The position numbers were made by a program, and so were the translations under genes. Source: Sclerodactyla briareus (lineage: Eukaryota > Echinodermata > Holothuroidea > Dendrochirotida > Sclerodactylidae). From it: a stretch of DNA of 64,000 nt. This document shows positions 23,010 through 34,453 of the stretch, piece by piece. How positions within the stretch are numbered: position 1 is the stretch's first letter; every line of letters starts with the position of its first letter. The DNA lies in contig JAODTK010005845.1 of the NCBI GenBank assembly GCA_026419785.1, positions 167,879 through 231,878 of the forward strand, given 5' to 3'. The notes beneath the pieces were generated by a model, which searched no databases, was not told the origin of the DNA, and saw nothing but the letters and a program-made list of their open reading frames with translations.

Positions 23010-24880
23010 TCCTTGACGAAGTCCAGAGGAATCTATGCAGTCACGTCGTGTAGTGTGTGTGTGTGGGGTGTGTGTGTGTGTGTGTGTGCTGTGTGTGTGT
23101 GTGTTGGTAGGGTGTTTGTGTGTGATGCTCAGCTTGTAAACAGTAACTGATCAGTCTGGGTAGGTCAGGCTCATACTTGGTATGTCGGGTCCCCATGATG
23201 AGTACAGAACCCTGTGTTTTGGGTGCGGTCAGAGGTACTGAGGTCACAGAGGTCAAAGTCTGAAAACCTTGTGAACATGAAAGTCCAGAATGGTGGTCTG
23301 ATCAAGTTGAAATTGGGGGTATAGCTTCTTATGGGGAGTACAGGAAACCTATGTTTGTGGGTCAGGTCGGGAGTGAGTTTGGTAGAAAATAGAAAATTTG
23401 TGAAAATTCGAAGATTTTGGCCAATTGTGGCTTGTAAACACGATAACTTGTCCCAACCGGATGGAGAAGATCATATTGGTATGTGTCTTCCCAATGATGC
23501 TTACATGAAACATCTTGTTTTGGAGTCGGGTCCGGGTCCTCTGAGGTCACCAGAGGTCATAGTCTGAAAACTTGTAAAACAATAAGTCCAGAATGGTGGT
23601 ATGATCAAGTTGAAATAGGTGTATAGCTTCTTATGGGGAGTACAGGAAACCTATGTTTTTGTTCAGGTCCGGGAGTGAATTTTGGTCGAAATAGGACAAA
23701 TTTGAAAATTCGATATTTTGGCCAATTTTGGCTTGAAAAACAGGATAACTTGACCCACCTGGATGGATGAAGCTCATACTTGGTATGTGTGTTCCCCATG
23801 ATGAGTACATGAACCCTATTGTTTCTGGGTAAGGTCAGAGGTCATCTGAGGTCACCAGAGCAAAGTTTGAAAACCTGTAAAAACCCGATAAGTCCAGAAT
23901 GGGTGGTCTGATCAAGTTGAATTAGGTGTATAGGTTTCTTATGGGCAGTACAGGGGAACCCTTATTGTTTTTGGTTCAGGCGGGAGTGAATTCGGTGAGA
24001 CAATAGAAATTGTGGAAAATTCGAATTTTGGCTAATTTTGGCTTGTAAACATGATAAACCGACCCCACCTGGATGGATGAAGCGCATACTTGGTATGTGT
24101 GTTCCCAATGATGAGTACATTAACTCTAATTTTTTGGGGTCAGGTCAGAGGTCATCTGATCACAGAGGTCAATGTTGAAACCTTGTAAACACGATAAGTC
24201 CAGAATGGTTGGTCTGCCAAGTTGAAATCAGGTGTATAGCTTCTTATGGGGAGTACAAGAACCCATTGTTTCTGGTTTCAGGTCCTGGTGAATTTTGGTC
24301 AAAATAGAACTTTTTAGAAAATTTGATATTTTGGCCAAGTTGGCTTGTAAACACGACTTAACCACCCCACCCGGATGTGAAGCTAATACTTGGTCTATGT
24401 GTGTTACCCATGATGAGTAATGAAACTTATGGCTTGGGGTCAGGTCAGAGACATCTGAGGTCTCACAGAAGGTCAACAGTCTGAAAACCTGGTAAACACG
24501 ATAAGTCCAGACCGGTGGGGTCTGATCAGGTTGAAATAAGGGTATGTATCTTCCTTTGGGGCGTAAATTAACCCTATTGTTCTTGGAAAAGGGCGGGGTG
24601 AATGAGGCTCATAATTGGTTTGTGTATTTCCCATGATGAGTCAGGTCGGAGGTCATCTAAGTTTACCAGAGTTCAAAGTTGAAAAACCCTGAAATTTAGT
24701 GTGTAGACTTCTTACCAAGGGTACAGGAACCCTATTATTAGTTGGTTGGTAAAGATAGGAAAAGTTGTCAGACGTTATGTTGCCTATAATAGCTGGTAAT
24801 ATCTCCATTGGTCAGGTGTCTGCTTATGTGTTGATAGAAAAAGTCAAGGACCACTAACGCCTTTTGCTTTTGGTTAACAT
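23010..24880 (+). repeat. GT microsatellite plus ~305-bp satellite inserted in copy A
   Basis: Copy B lacks this block. It opens with a (GT)n tract (23047-23120). About five satellite units follow, anchored on AGTCCAGAATGGTGGTCTGA at about 23283, 23586, 23890, 24197 and 24506 (periods 303-309 bp). Each unit has two halves carrying GTTCAGGTCGGGAGTGAATT or GAGGTCACCAGAGGTCAAAG. One more related unit stands alone at about 42245-42310. Confidence 0.85.
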
Positions 24881-26349
24881 ACTGTTTAAAGTAGCCAACA
24901 TAGCATTTACCAACAATAATGGTCAAGTATTCCAAGTAAAACTTGGGAGAAAAAGTACATGAAATGTGATCGTACTGTATGCATATGCTAATAAAGTCAA
25001 TCCTGGTACTCGTTATCTTCTCATTATTTTCCAGAAAGGTCTACGGCATAAGTATTTGGGCAAAATAGATTAGGACCTAGAATTCATGAGTGAACCAGAC
25101 AGATCATAACATGCTACAAAGTCTTTATGTCAATGGACAAAGTGGTTGGCAGCACAGGTGTGACATGAAATATGAACTGATGGTAGGTCAATGGCTGATT
25201 TGGTCTGAGGAGAGGACATTTTTTTAACACCATGTATGTATAAAGGATACTCTCACTTGGAAACTACCAGTGTCAGTTATGATAACCAGCAAGTAATAAC
25301 ATGAATTTTTTAGGCATGCTTGCAATGCATGACAATACCAACTCAGATTGTGGGTATTAGTCAGATTGGGTCCATCCCCCCCCACCTTTTGTTTCCAGTG
25401 GGGTAATTCTTTAATTTTCTAATAATGCTTTCAGAACATGGTACTGTGATGCAGTGACAAGGTCCAGTGAAAAATATCAAACCCCGTCAGCACAGTGAAC
25501 AATAAAACACAAAGCGGATGCGGAGCAACTTGGCACACTCAGGAACAACAGCAGGGAGATGGAAAGTTCTCGCCTGGGAGGAGGTGGCTTTGACAGTGAA
25601 CTGATGATGTCATCCACTGACTGCCATGACACATCATCATGCTTTGGCCAAACCGCCCATCGACATATCCCAGGCGTCATGGCAGCTAGAATCGCAGATG
25701 AACATTTCGTCAACACCTGTTAAATAAAACGGAAATGAAATCAGCTAAAATCCAGACATACAAGAGTTGGAATGAGATGCATCATCAGTGAACTTGGGAA
25801 TTTACTGAAATGTCATTTAAATGCTCAGACAATCTGCATTGTCCATCTCATGTTAAAAATACTGTTGAAAGGACTTGCTGCCTTCCCACGGTTGTTCACC
25901 AAACGGAATGCACGAAGTCGTCTGCCTGAACTGGCAAGTCGGTTGCTCTTGATAGGGTCAGAATAACTGTTCTGTCCCTGTCCTCTGTGGAATCATCAGG
26001 AACATCCAACTGAGAATGTTGTTAAGGAAAACTGACATTGGTAATACTAAGGCTATGAGAGGGAGGTTACATTTTGAAACAGTTTTTTAATGGCCGTGAG
26101 CATTTTTGTTGTAACACCTGTAAATACATTGAGTGTGAGAGCTATGTATGATTAACTGCTTTGATGATGAGTGAAGCCAAGGAAGAGAGTATTGTGTATA
26201 TAGAAAGAACTCGCGCACAATGGCGATTTGTCTGAATACTTTCTCCCTCTTCATGTGTCCAGCGCTGGGTTGATCAGTTCCAGTTTAACCTCCTTCCATG
26301 GTCCAACATAACACTCCTGTTGACACTGATCACTATACCCTCCCCAACA

Positions 26350-26987
26350 GAACCAACATGTGCATGTTAAGTCTCTTGTTAGCTCAAAACCGCTATGTGG
26401 TTGAGCTATTGGAATATGCATGCCACTATCTATCTATCCAGATTGTTAACAATTGCCTTTGGCCCCCAAAAACAGTTCATTCTGTGATGGTGTTCCTTGA
26501 CCCATGGGACATGTCTGACCTGTGAAGTTCAAGGTCAAGTCCATAAAGGGGAAAAATAGGCTATTATGTGGTAAAATGTCCAAATGTATCTCCTACAAAT
26601 TGTGGTTGCAACAGCGTGATGTCATAATGATGATCTACAAGCCGTACCTTCGGGGTGGTCAGGAATTTTTGGTCCAAGGCCCACTTCGGCCTGAGGGGCC
26701 CATTTTATAAAAATTTCACACAATAGCTTTGAAATGCATTCCTCCCACAAGCATCAATTATTTTTTTCAAAGTGACATGGAAGTTTCTTGGAGGAGGGCA
26801 TTGGGGGTGTCCGGAATTTGGGCCGGGGCCCAGTTTGGGCCATAGGGCCCATTATGTAAATACTGCAAAACATCTTGTCTCTCCTGCAAATGTGTTGCCA
26901 CAGTGATGATTTTCAGGTCATAATGAGGGTCTAATAGCCATACCTGGGGTGTTCAAGAATTTTTAGTACAAGGTCAGACTTGTTTTT

Positions 26988-27023
<36 letters not shown>

Positions 27024-28560
27024 CCGAGGGCCCATTTTATGATATTTCCACAATGGTGCTGAAATGCATCGCTCCAACAAGCTTCAATTGATTTTCTTTC
27101 AAAGTTACAGGTAATGGTCCTCGGGTGAAAGGCCTTGGAGTTGTGAGGATTTTAGGCTCAAGGCCCAGTTTGGGCCTCAGGGTCCATTATATGAATACAG
27201 CAACTTCTTGTATCTTCTACCAAATTTGTTGCACCATGCTGATGTTGGTCATAATGATGGTCTAATAGCCATACCTTCAGGGTGCCCAGGAATTTAGGAC
27301 CCAAGGTCCCGTGTGGGCCCGAGGGCCCATCATGTGGAATTTTGCAAAAAGTCTTCTTACAGTTTTGTGCACAGTGCTGAAATCGGCCATAATGAAGTCT
27401 AACAGTCGTACCTCTGGGTGTTCAGGAATTTTTGACTCCTGGTCCCACTTGGGCCGATGGCCATTTTATGGAATTCCATGGAATTCACACATTGGTACTG
27501 AAATGCATCTCTTCCCACCAGTTCCAATTGATGTTCTTTAAAGTTACATGTAACACCCTGGTTAGTGGTCCATCAGGAATGTGTGCGAGGCCTTGGCTCA
27601 AGGCCAATGTGGGCCCTGGGCCCATCATGTTAAATCACGGCAAAATGCTTCTACAAATTTTGATGAACAAGTCAGTGTTGATGTTCAGTCTCAATGAGGG
27701 TCTAATAGCGGTTCCTGCGAGGTTCTCAGGAATTTTGGAAATTGAGACACGTGGGCCTGAGGGCCATTATGTGGAATCACTTAAAATGCTTTCCTCCTAC
27801 ATATTTTGGTGCACAGTGATGATGTTGGTCATAATGAGGGAAGGCTTTTCAAGAATATTGGTTGGAGGATCCCTTGTCCCTACGCCTCTCTCTACCCAGT
27901 GTGTCAAAAATTGCCTTTTTGGCCCTAAAACAGTCATTCTGTGACGGATGTCGATTTTCCAAACTTGGCACAATGTCATTGCCCATGGGAATCATGTTGA
28001 CTCTGGGAAGGTCAGGGTCAAAGGTCACTTAAAGGGGCAATATAAGTCATATGTGTGGAATTTCCAAATGTATATCCTCCTACAATGTACATTAGATTCT
28101 TCAAAACGTGTCATAATGTTCCCTTTTCAGCTTGGCAGATTTTGGATGCAACATCATATAGTTTATGAATAAAACAGTAACATCTGATTGAAAAGAAGCA
28201 AAGCAGTCATTCCGATGGATGTTGATCAAACTTCACGAGCCAGGGTTCACAACATTGGGGACATCTTTAACCATGTGAAGGCCAAGGTCATGAGTCATTA
28301 AAGGACAACAATAGCCACTGTGTGAAATTGCCTTTTTCTCTCTCCCCCCAATTGGTCATCTTTGATGGACATGGACCAATCAGAGTAAAAAATGTTTAGT
28401 GACTGATATTGACAGCCGTTGGCATATGAAGATCAATGGCAAAAAGTTGTTACAGGGACACAATAGGCCATTGTTTGAAAATGCCTTCTTGGTCTCATGA
28501 TCTTGAAACATAACACATTTGTATTGGTACATTGTGCAGTTGAGCTACACAGCACCATTG
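26350..28560 (+). repeat. ~145-bp satellite and related units inserted in copy A
   Basis: Copy B passes directly from CACCATTACCCTCCCAAC to GAGTCTCTTGTCTTGATGCG; copy A has this block between. About eight units of ~145 bp carry a stem-like core such as AAGGCCCAGTTTGGGCCT (near 26675, 26822, 26970, 27160, 27300, 27440, 27597, 27740). A 33-base poly-T (26989-27021) interrupts one. The flanks (26460-26620 and 27920-28480) belong to a second family with CATTCTGTGATGG and GGTCAAAGGTCACTTAAAGG. A hairpin TAGCTCAAAACC...GGTTGAGCTA lies at about 26379-26407. Confidence 0.8.
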
Positions 28561-30089
28561 GTGCTCTAGTCTTGATGCGGTATGGGTGGCCAGTCCCACT
28601 TCACACAGGGGATCTTCATTTGCCTCTGACTGTTTTGACTTCCCTGTCTGGTCTGTTCCTGTTTGTGTTCTAGCAGTAGAAGAATACCCTGGAAGCGCTG
28701 GAAACTTCTCTGCGGACAGATGGAAACACACCTTTGCCAATTCTGGGAGTGTCATGTTCAGAACTCCAGAACTCATGAGGCATTATGATGATATATGACG
28801 TCTGGTCACCACCATTGATGCTGCATGTTTAGTGATGGCCCCCAAAGGTCCATCGCTGATGACTTTCCATGGGATGCTTCGAAGTAGTTGTGGTTCACAG
28901 AGACATTACCAGCGAAAACTTATGTCGGCAAGACTCTTGGCGAAACGTACTGCACGGACACAACAGGCTGAAACTCTTTTGCTATGTGATAAATGCCATA
29001 CTTCTGTGTAGGTATGGGTAGGCAATTGAGAGGAAGTGTGCAACCCCATCAGCATCATGAATGAGGGCACGGTGATGAACGTCAGCGACTCGTGTTGGCT
29101 GTGTTCCAGGCTCATCCGATGAATTGATGAAAGCCATCATTGATGTATTGTAAGCTTGGTTGACCCCAATGTGCGCTCTGGATTTCATCTTGACTTGAGC
29201 ATACATAGTTCTCTGCATAATCCATGATGACAACGGCTGAGTGGGGCTTCAGCTTAGTCTTTGCCATCTTCAGTTGGTTCTGCTGCCACTTGGCTCTAAG
29301 CAGGTGACTGCTAAAGGTTGCCCACTCATCCTCCAACTTGCTGATAAGTCCTTCAAGGTTTTCTTCAGTGGTGCTACCAAATCATCACCCTGATGGCTTC
29401 TTCTTCTTGGTTTGAACTTTCTTCACAACCCGTCTCCACTCCTGGTGACTTCACATCAGATGCACTTCCCTCGTTGAGCACAAGCTGCAAGCTTTATGAT
29501 CTTACTTACACCACAATCTGGGCATTGGCGGTCGATGCATTCTTTGGATGGCAATGCAGTGCTTTCAGGTTTGCAACATTGTCAATCTGATAGCGCATGC
29601 TTCACTAAGCTGCGATCTTGGCATTCATCGCGCCGAACAGGTTAGATAACTGCCTCTCAGCTTCAGCTTTACATTTTCACATTTGCGGCAGCAGCAAACA
29701 TTTCTTCATCAACCCTCATTATGTCTGACTTTCAGGCCTCGCTGAATAACTTCACATAGCCGATTTGATTTGGGGATTTCTTCTCGAGATTGTGGAAAGC
29801 TGCCGTGTATGAGCACTCCAGAAGGTGTGCTGGTACCCCATGCTTAACTTGTTTCTTGAGAGGCAGTGGTGGGATACAGCTGGTCGAAACTCCATGACTT
29901 TTGCTCCCACGCAGTTGAAGCCGTTCGTGTATTGTTGTGTAAGACGTACCCGTCTTGTTTGAATCTTCAAACTTTTCAATGCTCGACGTTCGGTGAGATC
30001 CTAACGATCGCCGAGTCAGACCTTGCATTGGTCTTAGGTGTGGATCCGCTGGGACATTTGTGCTGATCAACCTGAACAGCTGGCGCAGG

Positions 30090-30385
30090 AGAGCTGTTGT
30101 TTGAACAGCCGGACTAGGAGGCTGTTGCTTGGATCAGCCGGAGGAGAGTGGTGCTGGAATCAGTTGGAGCAGGAGCGCTGTTGCTTGGATCAGCCGGAGG
30201 AGGAGACGCTGGGGTTGATCAGGTTGGGCAGGAGTCGCGTTGCTTGGATAAGCCGGAGGAGGAGCGCGGTGCTTGGATCAGTTGGAGACAGGGCGCTGGC
30301 TTGGATCAGCCGGAGGCGGAAGCGTGGGTGGGATCAGCCGGAGCAGGAGCGCTGTTTCTTGGATCTGCCAGGATGGGGAGCTGGT
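30090..30385 (-). repeat. Pro/Ser/Ala-encoding minisatellite in transposase, copy A
   Basis: Diverged 27-60-bp units based on TTGCTTGGATCAGCCGGAGG. On the minus strand they encode a proline, serine and alanine-rich linker (PADPS.. type). Copy B has a more regular 60-bp version at 55905-56140. The plus-strand glycine/aspartate ORFs here are shadows. Confidence 0.75.
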
Positions 30386-30900
30386 GGCTGCCTGGAGGAT
30401 GGAGATAAGTGCCTGTCGGTCTTTGCATCTTTTCGCTGTGACATACCTAGATGCCTGATGTGTCTTTTAACATTTTAGCAATAGTTCTGCCACTGGATTC
30501 TGTTTCAGGAGACCTTGCTCCTCCAGGTAAGTACTTTTTTGGGTTGATACCATGGGAAACTAGATTAGCCATCACTTTCCCATATGAACGTGGACTTTCT
30601 GGGCCATTCAGTGACTATTACTTCTCTTCTGCCTGAAGAATGTCGCTCTGCTTTTTCGTTGTGCTGCTTGGGGCCTTTGAGATTGTGATGCAGATGAACT
30701 ACTTTGTTTTGTCATTTGTTTCCCTGCAGTTCTCTTTTGCTTTGACATGTACGCACGCGACTCCTGCATTTTTTTCCTGTGATACTACTCTTTTTTCTAC
30801 TCCTGTTTCATGTCTTTGTAAAGTTTGACATGCTGTTCTTGGCGAACCTCCACTGGCCCAGCAACTTTTCTGCCTCGCGTTATATTACATCAGCCCAATT

Positions 30901-32157
30901 CGTTCTCTGTTGCAGCTTGTCAGTATCTCTCTATCTTGTATGCTCACATAACTAGTTGTGTTCTTCTTGCATTCTTAACAGGTGTTTTTTGTAATATGTA
31001 TGGATTTACTATGATTTATATTTGCACCATATCTAGCACCTCTGCTCTTGCCCTCGCATGTCTCTCCATGTTCACTCCCATTGAGGTTCCTGGTGCCACG
31101 GCCTCCGAGAGGAAATATTTCCAAGCAAACTTAACTTTGAGGGTACTGTACGCCATGTACCAACTGGATGCAATTCCGTATGTACAGTAGACTAGTATTC
31201 AATCAAAGACGCAGCAGTGTATCGAAATTTTCAACGGCATATCGTATAGAAGAGAGAGAGAGAGAAATTTCTCAGTAGCTGCGGAATAGTTTAATTAATT
31301 TGGCCTTCATTTAATATTCATCCAATTATTAGCATTGAAATCACAAACAAGTTCAGCTAAAACCTAATAACAAATACCAAGCTGGAAAGGTTTGTCAAGG
31401 AGTTGTGCACTGTTATGCAATATCCCATCAGGTTTCAATCCAATAGCATGTATGTCTACGAAGTACCGAAATATATGAATGCAAATGGACAAACGATAAA
31501 CGGACGAACAGACAGCGCATGGGACTGCTTGCAGCGCTTACCGACCAATACAGGTTACTAAAATATCAAGAGCAGGGGTATACTGTTCACTTTAGGGTCT
31601 GAGGTCCACAATCCACAATATCACAAATTAGTGTTGCTCATTGCATCCCCCCCCCCAAGATAAACTTGACTTCTCATTTCAGAGAACAAGAGAATTTACT
31701 TTGTGGTTCAGTCTCATGCTTAGGCCTAGCTACTGTGCGTACAGACTATGTTAGGCTAAAACACAGTAACAGAGAACTGGGCCAAGATGTATTTTCCTTC
31801 ATGAGTGAATTATTAAGTTCTGTGAATGTGACTGTGGGCCTTTCCATAGTTTTTAATCAAATGAACATAAAATGTAATGTAGTGTTCTAGGCCAAAGCAA
31901 AGAAAAAGCTTACCAAATATCCTCCTGCATGTTCACCCTGTGCTGGTGGAATTGGCAATACAGGTTGAGCTGGATCATGTTACAGCTATTTCTGATATCT
32001 GGTTGAAGTTAGCTCCCTGTTGCAAATCCTGAGGATTAGTGAACTTAGGCACTCAACTGTACAGGCATTTCAAAGATGCGGCACTGATCAGTTACTCAGC
32101 CAGAAGATGGCCGTTGTAGGCCTTTCAAGTCACAAGAATCTATCTCGTTTAAAAATT
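30901..32157. other. Right part of copy A without recognised coding
   Basis: Collinear with 57000-57960 of copy B (shared CCGACCAATACAGGTTACTA and CAAGAGCAGGGGTATACTGT). It has a GA-rich tract at 31248-31265. The plus-strand ORF 30825-31190 has no counterpart that stays open in copy B, so I treat it as non-coding. Confidence 0.6.
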
Positions 32158-32912
32158 TATGTCCTCTCCAGAACAGAAAATCAGTATGTATCTTGGAAAC
32201 TTTTGATAAAATATAATTCTAAATTATGTAATGAACTATATGATACTCAAAAGTGAAAGGCAGAGAATGGCTGAAATAAATTTCAATAAAACACAACTTT
32301 TCTCTGGTGAATGGGCTAATTTACCTCTTTGCCAATTTTGTCAGCTAATAAACATGGTAGTTTGATATGCTGACACCAAGTAGATGTTAAATTATCAACT
32401 TTTATTGTATAATAAAAATAGCATATAGGGTAGATTATGGTTTATAAGCAAGACTAACATGCTCATTCTTCTATTTCCAATTTTCAGCCACTTCAGCCGA
32501 ATAGATTTAAATTTGTTCTGGAGAGGACATTCGTTAAACAATGCATATAACAATTGGTTTCAGACTACTGTATTATAATAGGATCGTCTTGTGGTATCCA
32601 GATACAGTACGGCATATTGTTCCCCCAGAAATGTAATATAACTCACCTCACTCCTTGTTTCTCTACAATTGCCAACTAATTACAGTTCTGGAGAGGACAG
32701 CATTTTTTAACCACGAGAATCAAGTTTACGAAACCATGTTTAAAATTGTGCCAAAACCATACACTAACTGAATGTCTTTTCATTTTCTTATTTGGGGATA
32801 ATAGAAAGATAAAATATCACAGTTGCACTATGAAATTCTTCTTTTAATTGATCAAGAATATGGAATTGGAATATGGAATCAGGAGAGGGTGTTAAAAATA
32901 AAATTTTAACAC
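32158..32912. repeat. Subterminal motif array of copy A, right side
   Basis: TTCTGGAGAGGACATTTTTT-type motifs occur at about 32158-32176 (inverted), 32516, 32685 and a decayed one at 32880 (GGAGAGGGTGTTAAAAATAA). The first three have counterparts in copy B with nearly the same spacing. Confidence 0.75.
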
Positions 32913-33127
32913 AAAATTCGCTGTTTCACAAGAATTGTTCATAACTTGCCCATTTGTGCATCATTTTCCACATATTTTTCCTTAAAAATTCCAATGGAAG
33001 TACAATTCAGACATGGCTGTACAACATGTTTTGTTAGTTTGCTACAAATATGATTTACCATATCCAGTCAACAATACGCCTCAAATTTCCAATATAGCCA
33101 TCATACTGAGAATTCAACATTTCGGTA

Positions 33128-33152
33128 TATCCGTTTATCATGAAATCAACCC
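33128..33152 (-). repeat. Right TIR of copy A
   Basis: Inverted and slightly diverged relative to the left end (GATTTCATGATAAACGGATA). Confidence 0.85.
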
Positions 33153-33189
33153 CTTAACACTCATTTTGACAAGTTTCTTCATAACTTGG

Positions 33190-33420
33190 TCGTGCTTGTT
33201 TTCAAGACATAACATGCCCTTCTCAGAGAGGCATACACCAGGCCAAGTCCTTGAAGTTGTAGATGCTCTGCAAGTGCTCTACTATAGAGACACGTTCTTG
33301 GAAGCATCTTGACAGCGAGCTCAAGCTGGTGGGCAACACAGTGGACTGCATGAACCAGGGCATGTCCGCCCCCCCAGAGTCATCATCTCACGATGTAGTC
33401 CTAGTTGACTTAGCCCTATC
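33190..33420 (-). pseudogene. hAT transposase fragment
   Basis: The minus strand reads DASKNVSL and IVEHLQSIYNF in adjacent frames, next to a CPGxxxPLCC segment aligning with the PGHDLPVHCVAH segment of the hAT at 46.2 kb. This is the RNase-H-like core of hAT transposases, where H/CVAHxLxLA is followed by a helix with Y and F. Only about 230 bp is recognisable; the remainder to 33650 is ambiguous. It lies immediately right of copy A, so copy A may have inserted into or beside a decayed hAT. Confidence 0.45.
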
Positions 33421-34451
33421 TGATCATGGCCCAGTTACAGCTTTGTGGTCGCAAAGTCGCGGCTCCGCTCCATCCCTCCACCTAGAAAGCTCACCACATC
33501 ACCCATTCTAGAGTACACAGCGCCATGGAGCACTCGGCTTCTTCTCCGAGTCACTTCACACTGTACCCCGCAGCACACGTGCTCACTGCTTTCACCACCT
33601 GGTCGAATACAAGGTGGTTTGATGCCTTATTGAAGTGTCTTCACTGATGGACCATCAGCCTGGATAGCCTCGAGCAATCTTCCCATCTTTCGCATCTTTT
33701 GACTGATGTACTGGGCCATTGTAGGTTGACACTCCTAACTTCCAGTAGAGGTGTTGTCCATCATTCCTGCAAATGATGAAAGCAATAGGGTTCTTTTTAA
33801 CCACATAAGCATATGAATGTGAACGTATATATAGTTCAAATGATGTGGTTGAATTTTACGATGTTACAATTACAACCATACAGTGGGCCTATGTAACTAT
33901 CCTCTATTAAGGTCACAATACTGCCACACAATAAGCCAGTCCACAGTTGTTGTCCCACAGTACAGGTATTGCACAATAAGGTCAAAGGTCATCGCAGTAC
34001 AGCAGTACGATATATGTTTGGCTTTGTATCAGATCGGCTAGCCTCGTCATAGGACGTGTTGCCAAATAACAGCTGTTGCAAAAATTAAGTCATATCAACA
34101 TGACCTTTGGCCTTTAACTCTGAGCCCTACATTTGTATAACCGTGATGAAACAAATCTGTCAACACCCTTTCATCTGGGCTCCAGTGGTAAGCTCCTGGC
34201 ATTAACAGGGTCTCTCAGATGAAGATGCTGATGTCCTGGTAGCCGGATGGGGATGCTTGTATAATTTCTCGCCATCAATGAGTGTTTGGCTCTGTATATA
34301 CACTACGGGTTGAGTAATCATAGGCAAAATGATTGCAGTAACGTTTGATGCTATTCATACCAACTTATATGGAATAGAAATGGGCAACAGTATTAAGAGG
34401 CCAAGTTGTGTACGTACACTACCTTGTGATTCTCTCTAAAGCTACCCTCTC
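33421..34451. other. No recognisable gene
   Basis: AT-rich spacer with AAGGTCAAAGGTCA-type words near 33980. The plus-strand ORF at 33445-33633 has no motif. Confidence 0.5.
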
Positions 34452-34453
34452 AG

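Larger units (their letters stand above)
25477..30900 (-). pseudogene. Transposase of the long-TIR element, copy A, frameshifted and interrupted
   Basis: I recognise this as a protein type multiplied in invertebrate genomes without a firm name. From the N-terminus (right to left) it has a Lys/Glu-rich segment (about 30870-30600), a Pro/Ser/Ala repeat (about 30380-30090), and LKKQVKHGVPAHLLECSY with a KFEDSNKTG segment (30070-29732). KECIDRQCPDCG follows, immediately before GTGTAAGTAAG, a possible splice donor (about 29550-29510). Then come HLLRAKWQQNQLKMAK and AVVIMDYAENYVCSSQDEIQ with HWG (about 29240-29150), IHDADGVAHF (about 29060-29030), HNYFEASHGKS (about 28890-28860), and a C-terminal segment DDVSWQSVDDIISSLSKPPP (about 25650-25580). 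The acidic residues in MDYAE and HDAD could be catalytic, but that is inference. A 2.2-kb satellite block separates the last two parts. Confidence 0.7.
22067..33152 (-). mobile_element. Long-TIR DNA transposon, copy A (11.1 kb)
   Basis: Left end GGGTTATTCATGATAAACGG; right end, read inward, GGGTTGATTTCATGATAAAC. The interior is collinear with copy B (51855-59155) over about 7 kb: shared stretches include TATATCCTGTGCAACTTCGG, the transposase region and CAATTGGTTTCAGACTACTG. Copy A has two extra blocks, about 23010-24880 and 26350-28560, filled with satellites. The possible target duplication is CTT (3 bp) or TCTT with one base lost on the right. The transposase is on the minus strand. Superfamily not assigned; a 3-4 bp duplication and large size recall Academ-type elements, but the proteins I see do not prove it. 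Confidence 0.85.

Noticed and set aside
22965-23150. Val/Cys-rich ORF over the GT tract
   Set aside because: Product of a dinucleotide microsatellite.
30038-30478. Plus-strand glycine-rich repeat protein
   Set aside because: Opposite strand of the transposase linker; flanking transposase motifs are minus.
22067-33152. A definite 4-bp target duplication for copy A
   Set aside because: TCTT on the left against CTTA on the right agrees only over CTT; a lost base is possible but not shown.
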